Part shown: piece after piece, positions 16,819-25,664 of the stretch | Layout: each line of letters starts with the position of its first letter | How positions within the stretch are numbered: the first letter of the stretch is position 1 | Origin: Pseudomonadota bacterium | GTDB taxonomy: Bacteria; Pseudomonadota; Gammaproteobacteria; Steroidobacterales; Steroidobacteraceae | Direction of reading: 5' to 3' | Length of the DNA stretch: 64,000 nt | NCBI GenBank assembly: GCA_018241505.1 | Contig: JAFEDS010000021.1 | Span: 1-64,000 of the forward strand | Notes under the pieces: generated by a model | What the model saw: the letters and a program-made list of their open reading frames with translations, nothing else | Databases searched by the model: none | What the model was told of the DNA's origin: nothing | Program-made: the position numbers and the translations under genes

Positions 16819-19074
16819 ATGACGGTTCGACTCAACTCGCTGGCAGCGCGCCGAGTGCCGATAGCCGTGAGGGCTGCGCTCTGTGCAGTCACGCTGGCTG
16901 CCGCGGGCGTGCAGCCGGTACTGGCCGCTGATGAAGAAGGCGATATGCTGTCCGAAGTCGTCGTCACCGCCCAACGGCGCGTGCAGAACCAGCGCGACGT
17001 TCCCATCAGCCTCACCGTGTTCTCGGCGGACTCGGTGGAAAAGCAGAACTTCCAGGGCGTTGAAAACTACTTTGCGCAGACCCCGAACGTCAGCTTCACC
17101 ACGCAGGGCTCGCGCGACCGCAAGGTGTTGGCGCTTCGCGGCGTCAGCGACCTGCTGTCACCGGATTCGAATATCCGCGAGGGCAGCTTCGCATTCTACG
17201 TCGATGAATTCGACGTGGCTCCGGGCACGGTCAATCCGGAGCTCGTGGACGTGGATCACATCGAGGTCCTGCGCGGTCCACAAGGCACCTATTTCGGCCG
17301 CAACTCGGTTGGCGGCGCAATCAACATCGTCACAAAGCAGCCCACGAACGACTGGTACCTGGAAGGCTCCTCGCAGTACTCGAGCTTCAACACTGTCGAT
17401 TCGCACGTTGTCCTGAACGCGCCCCTGGTCAATGACCTGGCCGCTTTGCGCATCGTGGGGCGCTACGAGCGCAGCGACGGCAACATCAAGAATATCAACC
17501 CCATTGGGGGCGGCAACGACAACCAGTACGACTACGGCAAGGCACAACTGCGCATCACGCCCAACGAGCAGCTCACCGTGGATTTCATCGGTGCCGTCAC
17601 CAAGGAAAATGCGGGCATGCGCGACGGTGTGCCCTCCGGCGTACTGGCGAGCTTCTCCCAGTTCCTGTACGGCGAGCCGCCCTACAATGGCAAGGCCATT
17701 CCCGACGGCGTCGGTTTCTGGCCCAACAACACGAACAAGGTGAACTTCAACCGTCCACAGGATGTCGGCACCCGGTATGCGTACGGCGAGAACCGGATCC
17801 GCTACTCGACGGACGCGTTCAACATCACCAATGTGTTCGGCTATATCAATTCCAACGAGTTCCTGCAGGGCGACATCGACGGCAGCAGCATCGATTTCTT
17901 CTATGAGCGCGAGTCCATCCGCCGCGATGCCCTGAGTGAAGAGCTGCGCATCTCGTCGAATCCCGGCAAGCCGGTCGACTGGACCGCCGGAATATTCTTC
18001 TCGCACGATCGCGGCCACACGCGTCAGTTCACGTTCGCCGGTGCGCAGGCAACGCTGGGGCTGCCTGACGGCGCTGAGATCACCTCGTCCTATTCTGATG
18101 CGGATGCAAAAAGCTTTGCCGGTTTTGCGGAAGCCGTGTGGCACGCCACGCCTGCTCTGGCCGCGACGTTCGGTGGCCGCTTCACCCATGAACAGGTTGC
18201 GCAGCTTGCCTACAACACCTCGGGCGGTGTCATCAACAACAAGGTCGATGCGAGCGCCACCTTCAACAACTTCTCGCCGCGTTTCTCACTCAACTACGCG
18301 CTGACCGACACGCAGAATGTGTACACCACCATCTCGCGCGGCTTCAAGTCGGGCGGCGTGCAGCCGGGAACCCCGCTGACCACGCAGTCCTATGCTCCGG
18401 AAACGCTCTGGAACTACGAGGTCGGCTTCAAGGGTGAGTTCCTGGAGCGGCGCCTGCAGCTCAATTCGTCGATCTTCTACATGGACTGGAAGAATATTCA
18501 GACCGAGTCGGCCTTCGGTCAGACTAATGAGAGCGGTGCCATCGAGTTCACTGGCGTCATTGGCAATGCCGCCTCCGCCAAGAGCTACGGTGTCGAGTCC
18601 GAGCTGATCGGGCGCGTATTCCCCAATCTCACGCTGTCCGGCGGAATCGGCTACGACCAGGCGAAGTTCGGTGACTACAGGAATGCCTACGTGGAGGGTG
18701 CGCTGCGAGACTTGAGCGGCGCGCCACTGCCCAACGCGCCCCGGTGGACGGGGCACGCGGCGGCCGAATACGAACATCGCTTTGACAGTGAGCACGATGG
18801 GTTCGTGCGGCTCGAGTGGAACTTCAAGGGCGCCATCAAGCCGGATCTCACCTCCGAGGTTCATTCCGGGTTCCCCTACGATGTGCCGAGCTATAATGTG
18901 ATGAATCTGCGCATGGGTGTGAATGCAGGCAACTGGGACGTGATTGCGTTCGCGGAGAATCTGCTGGACCGGAAGTACTACACCAACGCCTACGAGAAGG
19001 CCTTTGCAGGCGGCATGTTCCTCAATCCGTCGTACCGCAGCTTTGGTGTCAAGGTCACCGTGAGGACTCAGTGA
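16819..19074 (+). CDS. TonB-dependent outer-membrane receptor
   Basis: The 751-residue protein has a signal peptide (RAALCAVTLAAAGVQPVLA) followed by a plug domain with LSEVVVTAQRRVQNQRDVPIS, VDHIEVLRGPQGTYFGRNSVGG and NIVTKQPT, and then a 22-strand-type barrel with TISRGFKSGG and AENLLDRKYY near the end. It should bring the operon substrate into the periplasm. Its stop codon overlaps the GTG start of the DUF885 gene (GTGA), so receptor and hydrolase are made together. Confidence 0.93.
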   Translation: MTVRLNSLAARRVPIAVRAALCAVTLAAAGVQPVLAADEEGDMLSEVVVTAQRRVQNQRDVPISLTVFSADSVEKQNFQGVENYFAQTPNVSFTTQGSRDRKVLALRGVSDLLSPDSNIREGSFAFYVDEFDVAPGTVNPELVDVDHIEVLRGPQGTYFGRNSVGGAINIVTKQPTNDWYLEGSSQYSSFNTVDSHVVLNAPLVNDLAALRIVGRYERSDGNIKNINPIGGGNDNQYDYGKAQLRITPNEQLTVDFIGAVTKENAGMRDGVPSGVLASFSQFLYGEPPYNGKAIPDGVGFWPNNTNKVNFNRPQDVGTRYAYGENRIRYSTDAFNITNVFGYINSNEFLQGDIDGSSIDFFYERESIRRDALSEELRISSNPGKPVDWTAGIFFSHDRGHTRQFTFAGAQATLGLPDGAEITSSYSDADAKSFAGFAEAVWHATPALAATFGGRFTHEQVAQLAYNTSGGVINNKVDASATFNNFSPRFSLNYALTDTQNVYTTISRGFKSGGVQPGTPLTTQSYAPETLWNYEVGFKGEFLERRLQLNSSIFYMDWKNIQTESAFGQTNESGAIEFTGVIGNAASAKSYGVESELIGRVFPNLTLSGGIGYDQAKFGDYRNAYVEGALRDLSGAPLPNAPRWTGHAAAEYEHRFDSEHDGFVRLEWNFKGAIKPDLTSEVHSGFPYDVPSYNVMNLRMGVNAGNWDVIAFAENLLDRKYYTNAYEKAFAGGMFLNPSYRSFGVKVTVRTQ

Positions 19075-22000
19075 GGCGGTACGCTCGGATCGTGCCGCGG
19101 TTGCTCGCCGCGGCGGTTGTTTTCTGCTGCGCGGCCCAGGCGCAGGAATCCGAGTCGCAGCGCTTCCGGGCCTTTCTGGACCATGCCTATGACGGCGTGG
19201 TCCAGCGCGCCCCGATTCTCGCTTCCGAGTTTGGCGAACACGTCGGCGCGGATCGCTGGGACGATGTGTCGGAGCCCGGCCTGGCCGTCGATGCGAAAGC
19301 GGTCCGCGATCAGCTCGAGGCGGTCAAAACCCAGTTCTCCTATGACAAGCTCGATGCATCCGGAAAGTTGCAGTACCGGGTATTCGTAAACGAGTCGCAG
19401 CTTCTGCTCGATCGATATCGCTGGCGGGTTCAGTTCTATCCACTGAATCAGATCGTCGGCCTGCATGTCGAAGTGCCTGATGTTCTGATCAACCAGCAGC
19501 GGCTCGATTCCGTTGCCGACGCGCAAACCTATATCAAGCGCGTGGCTGCGACGCGGACGCTGTTCCTCCAACTGACAACCCGTATGTCGGCTCAGGCGCA
19601 GAAAGGCATTTACATGCCCAAGAGCGTCTATCCGCTATTGATTGACGGCGCCCGCAATGTCATCACCGGGGCGCCGTTTGACAAGGGTCCGGATAGTGCG
19701 ATTTTTGCGGACTTCAAGCGGCGGACGGGTCTGCTGCCCATTTCGGAACCGCAGAAAGCGCGCCTGGTAAAGGACTGCCGCGCGGCATTGCTGCTGCAAC
19801 TCGGTCCCGCGTACCGTTCACTCATCGACCTGCTGCAGAAGCAGGCCACGCAGACCCAGGTGGACGGCGGCGTATGGCAGATCCCACACGGCGATGAGTT
19901 TTACCAGTTCCTGATCCGTCAGTTCACAACTACCGACATGACACCGGCCGACGTGCATGCGTTGGGACTCGAGCAGGTCGCCAAGGTGCATACGCAGATT
20001 GAGGCAGTCATGCGCCGGATCGGCTTCCAGGGCTCGCTGCGGGAGTTCATGGACGAGACCCGGGCCGATCCGCGCTTCTACAACGAAAACACGGACGCGG
20101 GCCGCGAGGCACTGCTGGCGCGAGCTCGCGGAATTGTTGCAGCCATGCAAGCTCGGATCACTGACGAGTTTGTGTCGGCAGCTCCGCTGCCGCTGGAGGT
20201 GCGGCGGACGGAAGCCTACAAGGAGGCTTCTTCCCCGGCTGCATTCTACAATCCCGGCTCACCGGACGGCCGCCGGCCCGGCGTGGTCAATCTCAACCTG
20301 TCGGACATGAAGTTGCAGCCGACTTACGAGTTGGAGGATCTGCTGTATCACGAAGGCCTTCCCGGTCACCACATGCAGATCTCGACCATTCTCATGGACC
20401 CCGGGATCCCGAAGCTGCGCAAAGTGAATCAGTGGTGGCAGGACACCGCGTTTGTCGAAGGCTGGGGCCTGTACGCCGAACAATTGGGCAAGGACATGGG
20501 GTTCTACCAGGATCCTTACTCCGATCTCGGGCGCCTGACGGGCGTGTTGTGGCGCGCGTGCCGGCTCGTGGTCGACAGCGGTTTGCACTACAAGCGCTGG
20601 ACTCGTGAGCAGGCCATCCAATATCTCGATGAGAACTCGGCCGCGCCGCACGGCACCATTGTGCGCGAGGTCGATCGGTATCTGGCGGTACCGGGTCAGG
20701 CGACCGCTTTCACGGTCGGCATGCTCAAATTCATTTCCGAGCGTGAGCGTGCGCGGCAGGCGCTGGGCCCGAAGTTCGATGTTCGTCAGTACCACCGCAT
20801 CGTGCTGGAGAATGGCTACCTGCCGTTGTGGGCCGTTCACGATCGGGTCAACGAGTGGATTGCAGCGGAGCAGCCACCATTTCGCGCGTTGCTCGAAAAC
20901 TATTGGCACGACTACCTGAAGCTCGATCCCGCGCTGGCGCTGTCCGTGGGAGACTTCTCGGCCGAAGAACGGTTTGATGAGTCTCTGACCGATGAGTGGC
21001 GCGCCAGGATGCTGGCCACGCTGCGGCATTATTCCGCCGAGCTGGCGAAATTCGATCCGTCACAGCTCTCCGAGGACGAGCGGGTCAGCTACAGCATGCT
21101 GCGCTATCGGCTCGACAGTGACCTCGGCTTCTACGGTGGCCCGTCATTTGAGCTCTCACGGCTGTTGCCCCTCAATCAATTTCAGGGACTGCAGGTTCAG
21201 TACGCCGTGGAAGCGGCCGGCTCCGGCGCGTTTCCGTACAAAACCGCCGCCGACTACGAGAAGGGATTGCTGCGGGCCGATGGTTTTGCCCGTTGGGCCG
21301 ATGAAGCCATTGCCCGCATGCGCGAGGGAGTTGCCCGGAACGTGGTTCTACCGAAGCTGATTGTGGAGCGGATGTTGCCGCAGTTGCAGGTTCACCTGCA
21401 CGTAGCGCCGCAGAGCAGCCAGTTCTGGCACCCGATCGAGACCCTGCCGGCGTCAATTCCGGCCGCGGACCGGACGCGGCTGGCAGATGCGTATCGCCAG
21501 AAGATTGCACAGGTGATCCAACCTGCGTATCAGCGGCTGTATGACTTCCTGTCAGCGGAATATGCCCCCCACGCGCGGGCAACGGCAGGTCTGGGCGCAT
21601 TGCCTGGGGGGCAGGAGCTCTATCGCTACTACGTGAGACATCACACCACCACCGACATGACTCCGCGACAGATCCACGAGCTGGGCCTCGCCCAGGTGCG
21701 TGAGATATCCAGCCAACTGGCGGCGATTGAGAAGCAGGTGGGCTTCAAGGGACCGCTGCCGAAGTTTTTCGCCCGTGTGCGGGATGATCCTGCGCAACAC
21801 TTTGCGCATCCTGAGGAGGTGTTGCCGGCGTTCCAAGCCGGGCGTGATCGCATCGTTCCTCATCTGCCGTCGCTGTTCGGAGTGTTGCCGAAGGCACCCT
21901 ATGAAGTCCGCGCACTGCCAGATTCATACCGACAGTCGCGCGACAACGGTTATTATTCGGCGGCCGCCGCGGACGGCTCGCGGCCCGGCATCCTCTGGAT

Positions 22001-22592
22001 CAACATCTACGCTCCCGGTGTGCAGGACAAATTCAATCTCATGACCTTGTCGCTGCACGAGGGACTGCCGGGACACCACTTCCAGACTTCCATTGCCGCC
22101 GAGCGCCAGGACCTGCCGTCGTTCCGCCGCTTCGACGAGACCAACGCCTACGTTGAAGGGTGGGGGTTGTATGCTGAGTCGCTCGGCCGTGAGATGGGGT
22201 TCTATACCGATCCCTGGCAGCTCTACGGACATCTCAACTACGCCATCCTGCGCGCCAACCGGCTGGTAATCGACACTGGCATCCATGCAATGGGTTGGAG
22301 TATCCAACAGGGCGTTCGCTGGATGACCGAACATTCCTCCATGACCGAGGCCCAGGCCGCCGCCGAAGTAGAACGGTATGCCGCCTATCCGGGCCAGGCG
22401 CTGTCCTACAAGTTGGGCGAGTTGAAGATCCTGTCGCTGCGCAATCGCGCGCAGCAGCAGTTGGGCTCGCGCTTCGACATCAAGGCGTTCCACGACCAGA
22501 TCCTGACGGGTGGCAGCATGCCGCTGCAGATCCTCCAGGAGAAGATGGACCGCTGGCTCGCCAACCAACCCGCAGCCCCAGTGACCCACTGA
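19071..22592 (+). CDS. exported protein with two tandem DUF885 domains
   Basis: The 1173-residue protein starts at GTG 19071, overlapping the TonB receptor stop, and has a signal peptide (RIVPRLLAAAVVFCCAAQAQ). It contains two copies of the DUF885 domain, each roughly 570 residues. The signature HEGLPGHH appears at residue 427 and again at residue 996, and the flanking VEGWGLYAE, GFYQDP/GFYTDP and PGQA segments are repeated in the same order. Single-domain DUF885 proteins are about 600 residues and are predicted metal-dependent peptidases or amidases. Both copies keep the motif, so both may be active. The copies are diverged, so this is an old duplication. Confidence 0.9.
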   Translation: MRRYARIVPRLLAAAVVFCCAAQAQESESQRFRAFLDHAYDGVVQRAPILASEFGEHVGADRWDDVSEPGLAVDAKAVRDQLEAVKTQFSYDKLDASGKLQYRVFVNESQLLLDRYRWRVQFYPLNQIVGLHVEVPDVLINQQRLDSVADAQTYIKRVAATRTLFLQLTTRMSAQAQKGIYMPKSVYPLLIDGARNVITGAPFDKGPDSAIFADFKRRTGLLPISEPQKARLVKDCRAALLLQLGPAYRSLIDLLQKQATQTQVDGGVWQIPHGDEFYQFLIRQFTTTDMTPADVHALGLEQVAKVHTQIEAVMRRIGFQGSLREFMDETRADPRFYNENTDAGREALLARARGIVAAMQARITDEFVSAAPLPLEVRRTEAYKEASSPAAFYNPGSPDGRRPGVVNLNLSDMKLQPTYELEDLLYHEGLPGHHMQISTILMDPGIPKLRKVNQWWQDTAFVEGWGLYAEQLGKDMGFYQDPYSDLGRLTGVLWRACRLVVDSGLHYKRWTREQAIQYLDENSAAPHGTIVREVDRYLAVPGQATAFTVGMLKFISERERARQALGPKFDVRQYHRIVLENGYLPLWAVHDRVNEWIAAEQPPFRALLENYWHDYLKLDPALALSVGDFSAEERFDESLTDEWRARMLATLRHYSAELAKFDPSQLSEDERVSYSMLRYRLDSDLGFYGGPSFELSRLLPLNQFQGLQVQYAVEAAGSGAFPYKTAADYEKGLLRADGFARWADEAIARMREGVARNVVLPKLIVERMLPQLQVHLHVAPQSSQFWHPIETLPASIPAADRTRLADAYRQKIAQVIQPAYQRLYDFLSAEYAPHARATAGLGALPGGQELYRYYVRHHTTTDMTPRQIHELGLAQVREISSQLAAIEKQVGFKGPLPKFFARVRDDPAQHFAHPEEVLPAFQAGRDRIVPHLPSLFGVLPKAPYEVRALPDSYRQSRDNGYYSAAAADGSRPGILWINIYAPGVQDKFNLMTLSLHEGLPGHHFQTSIAAERQDLPSFRRFDETNAYVEGWGLYAESLGREMGFYTDPWQLYGHLNYAILRANRLVIDTGIHAMGWSIQQGVRWMTEHSSMTEAQAAAEVERYAAYPGQALSYKLGELKILSLRNRAQQQLGSRFDIKAFHDQILTGGSMPLQILQEKMDRWLANQPAAPVTH

Positions 22593-22615
22593 TCCGCGCA
22601 CCGACGGAGATGCTC

Positions 22616-23938
22616 ATGATTCGCTTCCGACTGGCTCTCGCCCCACTGGCTGCCTGCCTGGTGTTGACTTGCTCGGCTGCGTGGGCTCAGGCGCCGCAGG
22701 CGGCGATGCAAGCTCCGGCGGCGGCGGTCGTAGCACTGGTGGACGGCACCGTTGTCGCCATCGACGGCGGGCCCGCCTTGCAGAACGCGGTGGTGTTGGT
22801 CGAGGGCGATCGCATCTCGAAGATCGGCGCCGCCAACACCGTCACCGTTCCGCCCCACGCCAAAGTCATTTCAATGAAGGGCAAATGGCTGATTCCGGGG
22901 CTCATGAACATGCACGTTCACCTCGGCCTGCGCCTCCCCGGCGCTGCCGGGGCTGAGTTGATCAATGAATCCGACCGCGAGCAGGTGTTGCGCATGGCCT
23001 CCAACGCGCGCCTGTCGCTGTTGTCCGGGACCACGACACTGCGTTTGGTTGGTGAGGATCGGGGCAACGACTTTGTGTTGCGTGCCGCAATTGAAAAGGG
23101 CGAGGTCATCGGCCCGCGCCTGAAGACGGCGGGCGGCGTGATTGTGCCGACCGGAGGGCATGGCGATACCGAGGCGGATGGTCCTTACGGGTTGGCGAAA
23201 GCAACCCGCGAACAGATCAAGCTGGGGGCGGACTGGATCAAGATTGCCATTTCAGGCGGGATCGCGGATACCCATGGGAGCATCTCCGCCGCTCCCATGA
23301 CCGATGAAGAAATGAAGGTGCTGATTGAGGTGGCTCACCGCAATGGCATCAAGGTGACCGCGCACAACGGTTCATCCGTGGCCGCGCATCAGGCCATGCA
23401 GTTTGGAATCGACGGCTTCGAGCACGGCTACCATCTCGATGAGAGTGTGTTGAAGGAGATGAAGTCCAAAGGTGTCTGGCTGGTGCCCACCATTGTGGTG
23501 AGTCAGCCGGGCGCGCGGGAGTTCTATAAGAAGATAGGTTCACCGCCCTGGTACCTGGCCCGCGTTGACAGCACCGGCAAGGATCATTGGGCGATGTTGC
23601 AGAATGCCATCAAGCTCGGAGTCAACATTGCATTGGGCACCGACCAGTTTCCTTTCGAGCCCAACGGCGGCACGACGGCAACGGTCGCGGAAGCCGAGCT
23701 CTATGTCAAAGCAGGTATGACACCGCTGCAGGCCCTGCAGTCAGCCACTACACAGTGCGCGAAGATGATGGGAGTGGAAGCCGACCTGGGCAGGTTGCAG
23801 CCGGGCAAGTACGCGGACATTGTGGCCGTCGAGGCGGATCCCACCAAGGATATCAGCGCGCTGCGGACTATCGATTTTGTGATGAAGGGTGGGGTGGTCT
23901 ACCGCAACGACTCGGCACCGCTGCTCCCGACGAGCTGA
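22616..23938 (+). CDS. exported amidohydrolase-family protein
   Basis: The 440-residue protein has a signal peptide (LALAPLAACLVLTCSAAWAQ) and a metal-dependent amidohydrolase barrel. Ligands include H100 and H102 in MNMHVHLG, the DWIKIAISGG strand, histidines in VTAHNGSS and FEHGYH, and the aspartate in LGTDQFPF. The type is the imidazolonepropionase-like, periplasmic Xaa-Pro dipeptidase/prolidase-like group. ATG 22616 is preferred because GGAG lies six bases before it. It follows the DUF885 gene by 23 bases, and together they could hydrolyse peptide or amide material delivered by the receptor. Confidence 0.9.
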   Translation: MIRFRLALAPLAACLVLTCSAAWAQAPQAAMQAPAAAVVALVDGTVVAIDGGPALQNAVVLVEGDRISKIGAANTVTVPPHAKVISMKGKWLIPGLMNMHVHLGLRLPGAAGAELINESDREQVLRMASNARLSLLSGTTTLRLVGEDRGNDFVLRAAIEKGEVIGPRLKTAGGVIVPTGGHGDTEADGPYGLAKATREQIKLGADWIKIAISGGIADTHGSISAAPMTDEEMKVLIEVAHRNGIKVTAHNGSSVAAHQAMQFGIDGFEHGYHLDESVLKEMKSKGVWLVPTIVVSQPGAREFYKKIGSPPWYLARVDSTGKDHWAMLQNAIKLGVNIALGTDQFPFEPNGGTTATVAEAELYVKAGMTPLQALQSATTQCAKMMGVEADLGRLQPGKYADIVAVEADPTKDISALRTIDFVMKGGVVYRNDSAPLLPTS

Positions 23939-23957
23939 CAGCGCGCCACCGACGGGC

Positions 23958-23977
23958 CGCCGCGACCCGACGCGGCG
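23958..23977. terminator. putative hairpin between convergent genes
   Basis: CGCCGCG and CGCGGCG are separated by six bases in the gap between the amidohydrolase and the convergent MFS gene. There is no T-run. It is a weak candidate for transcript ending on both strands. Confidence 0.4.
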
Positions 23978-24042
23978 CTACTGCTGCCTGCGAGCGGATA
24001 TGGCTGCGGCGGGCGCGCGCTCCGCCCACCGCCCTCGACGCC

Positions 24043-25281
24043 TCAATGCACGTCGGCCACGGGTTTGGCCACGGCGACGGCCATTCCGTACGCGGCCATG
24101 CAGAACGCCGCCGCCACCATGATCGGTATTCCGGGTTGATGAAGCTGCGCGTCGTGCCTGACCGCGAACGCCAGCAGCGACAAGTACAGAATCGGCCCGA
24201 AAATGGCTGTCAGTCCCATGAACGCCGAGTTCAACCCCTGCAATCGTCCCTGCTCGTTCGAGGCCACCCGCCGCGACATCAAACTCTGCAGGCCCGGCAT
24301 GATCAGTGCGCCCAGTGCGCCGGCGGGCACACCCATGAAAAACCAGAGGGGCGTGGGCGCCAATCCGTAGGCTAGAAATGCGAGGACAGCGCTGCCGAGC
24401 CCGACCAACAGCGCGCCGCGCTCGCCAATGGCCTTGACCACGCGCCCCACCACGAGGGTCTGCACCACGATCTGGCTCAAACCTGTGGCGACGAGCATGG
24501 CCGACGCGGCAAACGGCCCCCAGTTGAACCGGTATCCCACATACAGCACAAAAATGCTCGGGAATACATTGTGAGCAAACAGATACAACACATTGATGGA
24601 CACCAGTCCGAGCAGGTTGGTGCGCTCCCGGAGAAAATCCAGCGCACCCACTGGGTTCGCCTTGCGCCAGTTCAATGCCGGCGTCCGGCGTTCGGGCGGC
24701 AATGACTCGGGCAGCACGAAGAACCCGTATAGCCAGTTGATTGTGGCCAGGCAGGCCGCCAGCCAGAAGGGCAGGCGCAGGTTGATATCGCCCAGCGCAC
24801 CGCCGATCGCAGGACCCACCAGGAAGCCGATTCCAAACGCGGCGCCCAGCATACCGAAAGCTTTGGCACGCTCCTGGGGAGGTGTTACGTCTGCGACGTA
24901 TGCATTGGCGGTGGAAAAGCTGGCGGAAGTGATACCGTTGATGACCCGGCCGACGAACAGCCATCCCAACGTCGGCGCCAGCGCCATGAACATGTAATCC
25001 ACGCCCAGTCCGAAAATAGACAGCAGCAGCACGGGGCGACGTCCGAAGCGATCGGACAACATGGCGATGATCGGGCCGAAGAAGAACTGCATCAGTCCCC
25101 AGGTGACCGCGAAGGAGACTGTGTATTGAGCCGCCAGCGCCGTATCGCCGCCGGCGAATTGCTTCACCAGGTTGGGCAGCACCGGGATCATGATGCCCAG
25201 GCTGATGACGTCCATCAGAGCCGTGGCGAAGATGAAGACGACCGCGGCCTTCCTTGGGCCTTTCGGGGCTGCGTTCAACAA
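24043..25281 (-). CDS. MFS transporter, TetA/DHA1-like exporter
   Basis: The 412-residue protein has about twelve membrane segments, the motif-A loop SDRFGRRPVLL and the antiporter-type motif FGIGFLVGPAIGGALG after the fourth helix, as in TetA-family drug:H+ antiporters. The start is TTG at 25281 (or 25278), overlapping the TGA of the response regulator gene; no ATG lies before the first helix. Coupling to a two-component pair suggests that export is made in response to the signal that pair senses. The exported compound is unknown. Confidence 0.85.
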   Translation of the reverse strand: MLNAAPKGPRKAAVVFIFATALMDVISLGIMIPVLPNLVKQFAGGDTALAAQYTVSFAVTWGLMQFFFGPIIAMLSDRFGRRPVLLLSIFGLGVDYMFMALAPTLGWLFVGRVINGITSASFSTANAYVADVTPPQERAKAFGMLGAAFGIGFLVGPAIGGALGDINLRLPFWLAACLATINWLYGFFVLPESLPPERRTPALNWRKANPVGALDFLRERTNLLGLVSINVLYLFAHNVFPSIFVLYVGYRFNWGPFAASAMLVATGLSQIVVQTLVVGRVVKAIGERGALLVGLGSAVLAFLAYGLAPTPLWFFMGVPAGALGALIMPGLQSLMSRRVASNEQGRLQGLNSAFMGLTAIFGPILYLSLLAFAVRHDAQLHQPGIPIMVAAAFCMAAYGMAVAVAKPVADVH

Positions 25282-25664
25282 TGCGCTTCGGTGTGTGAAG
25301 GACCCACCGACGCCAGTGCCCGGCTCAATGCCTTGAGGAGGTCCTGCGGGCTGCTCGGCTTTTGCAGAATGGCAAAGAAAAGCTGCCGGTCATTGTCGAG
25401 GGTGGCCGGCTGCGCGGTCTGTGCAATCACCGGGATGTGTTTCAGGGCGGCATCGCGGCTCAGATGTTGAGTGGCCGTGAGGCCGTCCATGATGGGCATG
25501 AAGATGTCCATCAAGATCGCCGCAGGTGGCCGGGCACGAGCGCTGGCCAACGCCTCGGCGCCATCACGTGCCTCTGACGTCATGATCCCGGCGTGCGCGA
25601 GGATCAACGCCACGATTTCCCGTGAATCGTCGTTGTCATCGACGATGAGAACGTATCCCGACAT
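25275..25664 (-). CDS. stand-alone response regulator receiver protein
   Basis: The 129-residue protein is only a receiver domain: acidic pocket DD at 9-10, phospho-acceptor D53 in LMDIFMP, and K102 in LQKPSSP. There is no output domain, so it acts through protein contacts, as CheY or Spo0F do, possibly within a phosphorelay with the hybrid kinase next to it. Its ATG directly adjoins the TAG of the kinase gene. Its stop overlaps the TTG start of the exporter. Confidence 0.9.
   Translation of the reverse strand: MSGYVLIVDDNDDSREIVALILAHAGIMTSEARDGAEALASARARPPAAILMDIFMPIMDGLTATQHLSRDAALKHIPVIAQTAQPATLDNDRQLFFAILQKPSSPQDLLKALSRALASVGPSHTEAHC

Noticed and set aside
17158-18189. 343-codon open frame antisense to the second TonB receptor
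   Set aside because: No recognisable motif or ribosome-binding site; mirror of real codons.
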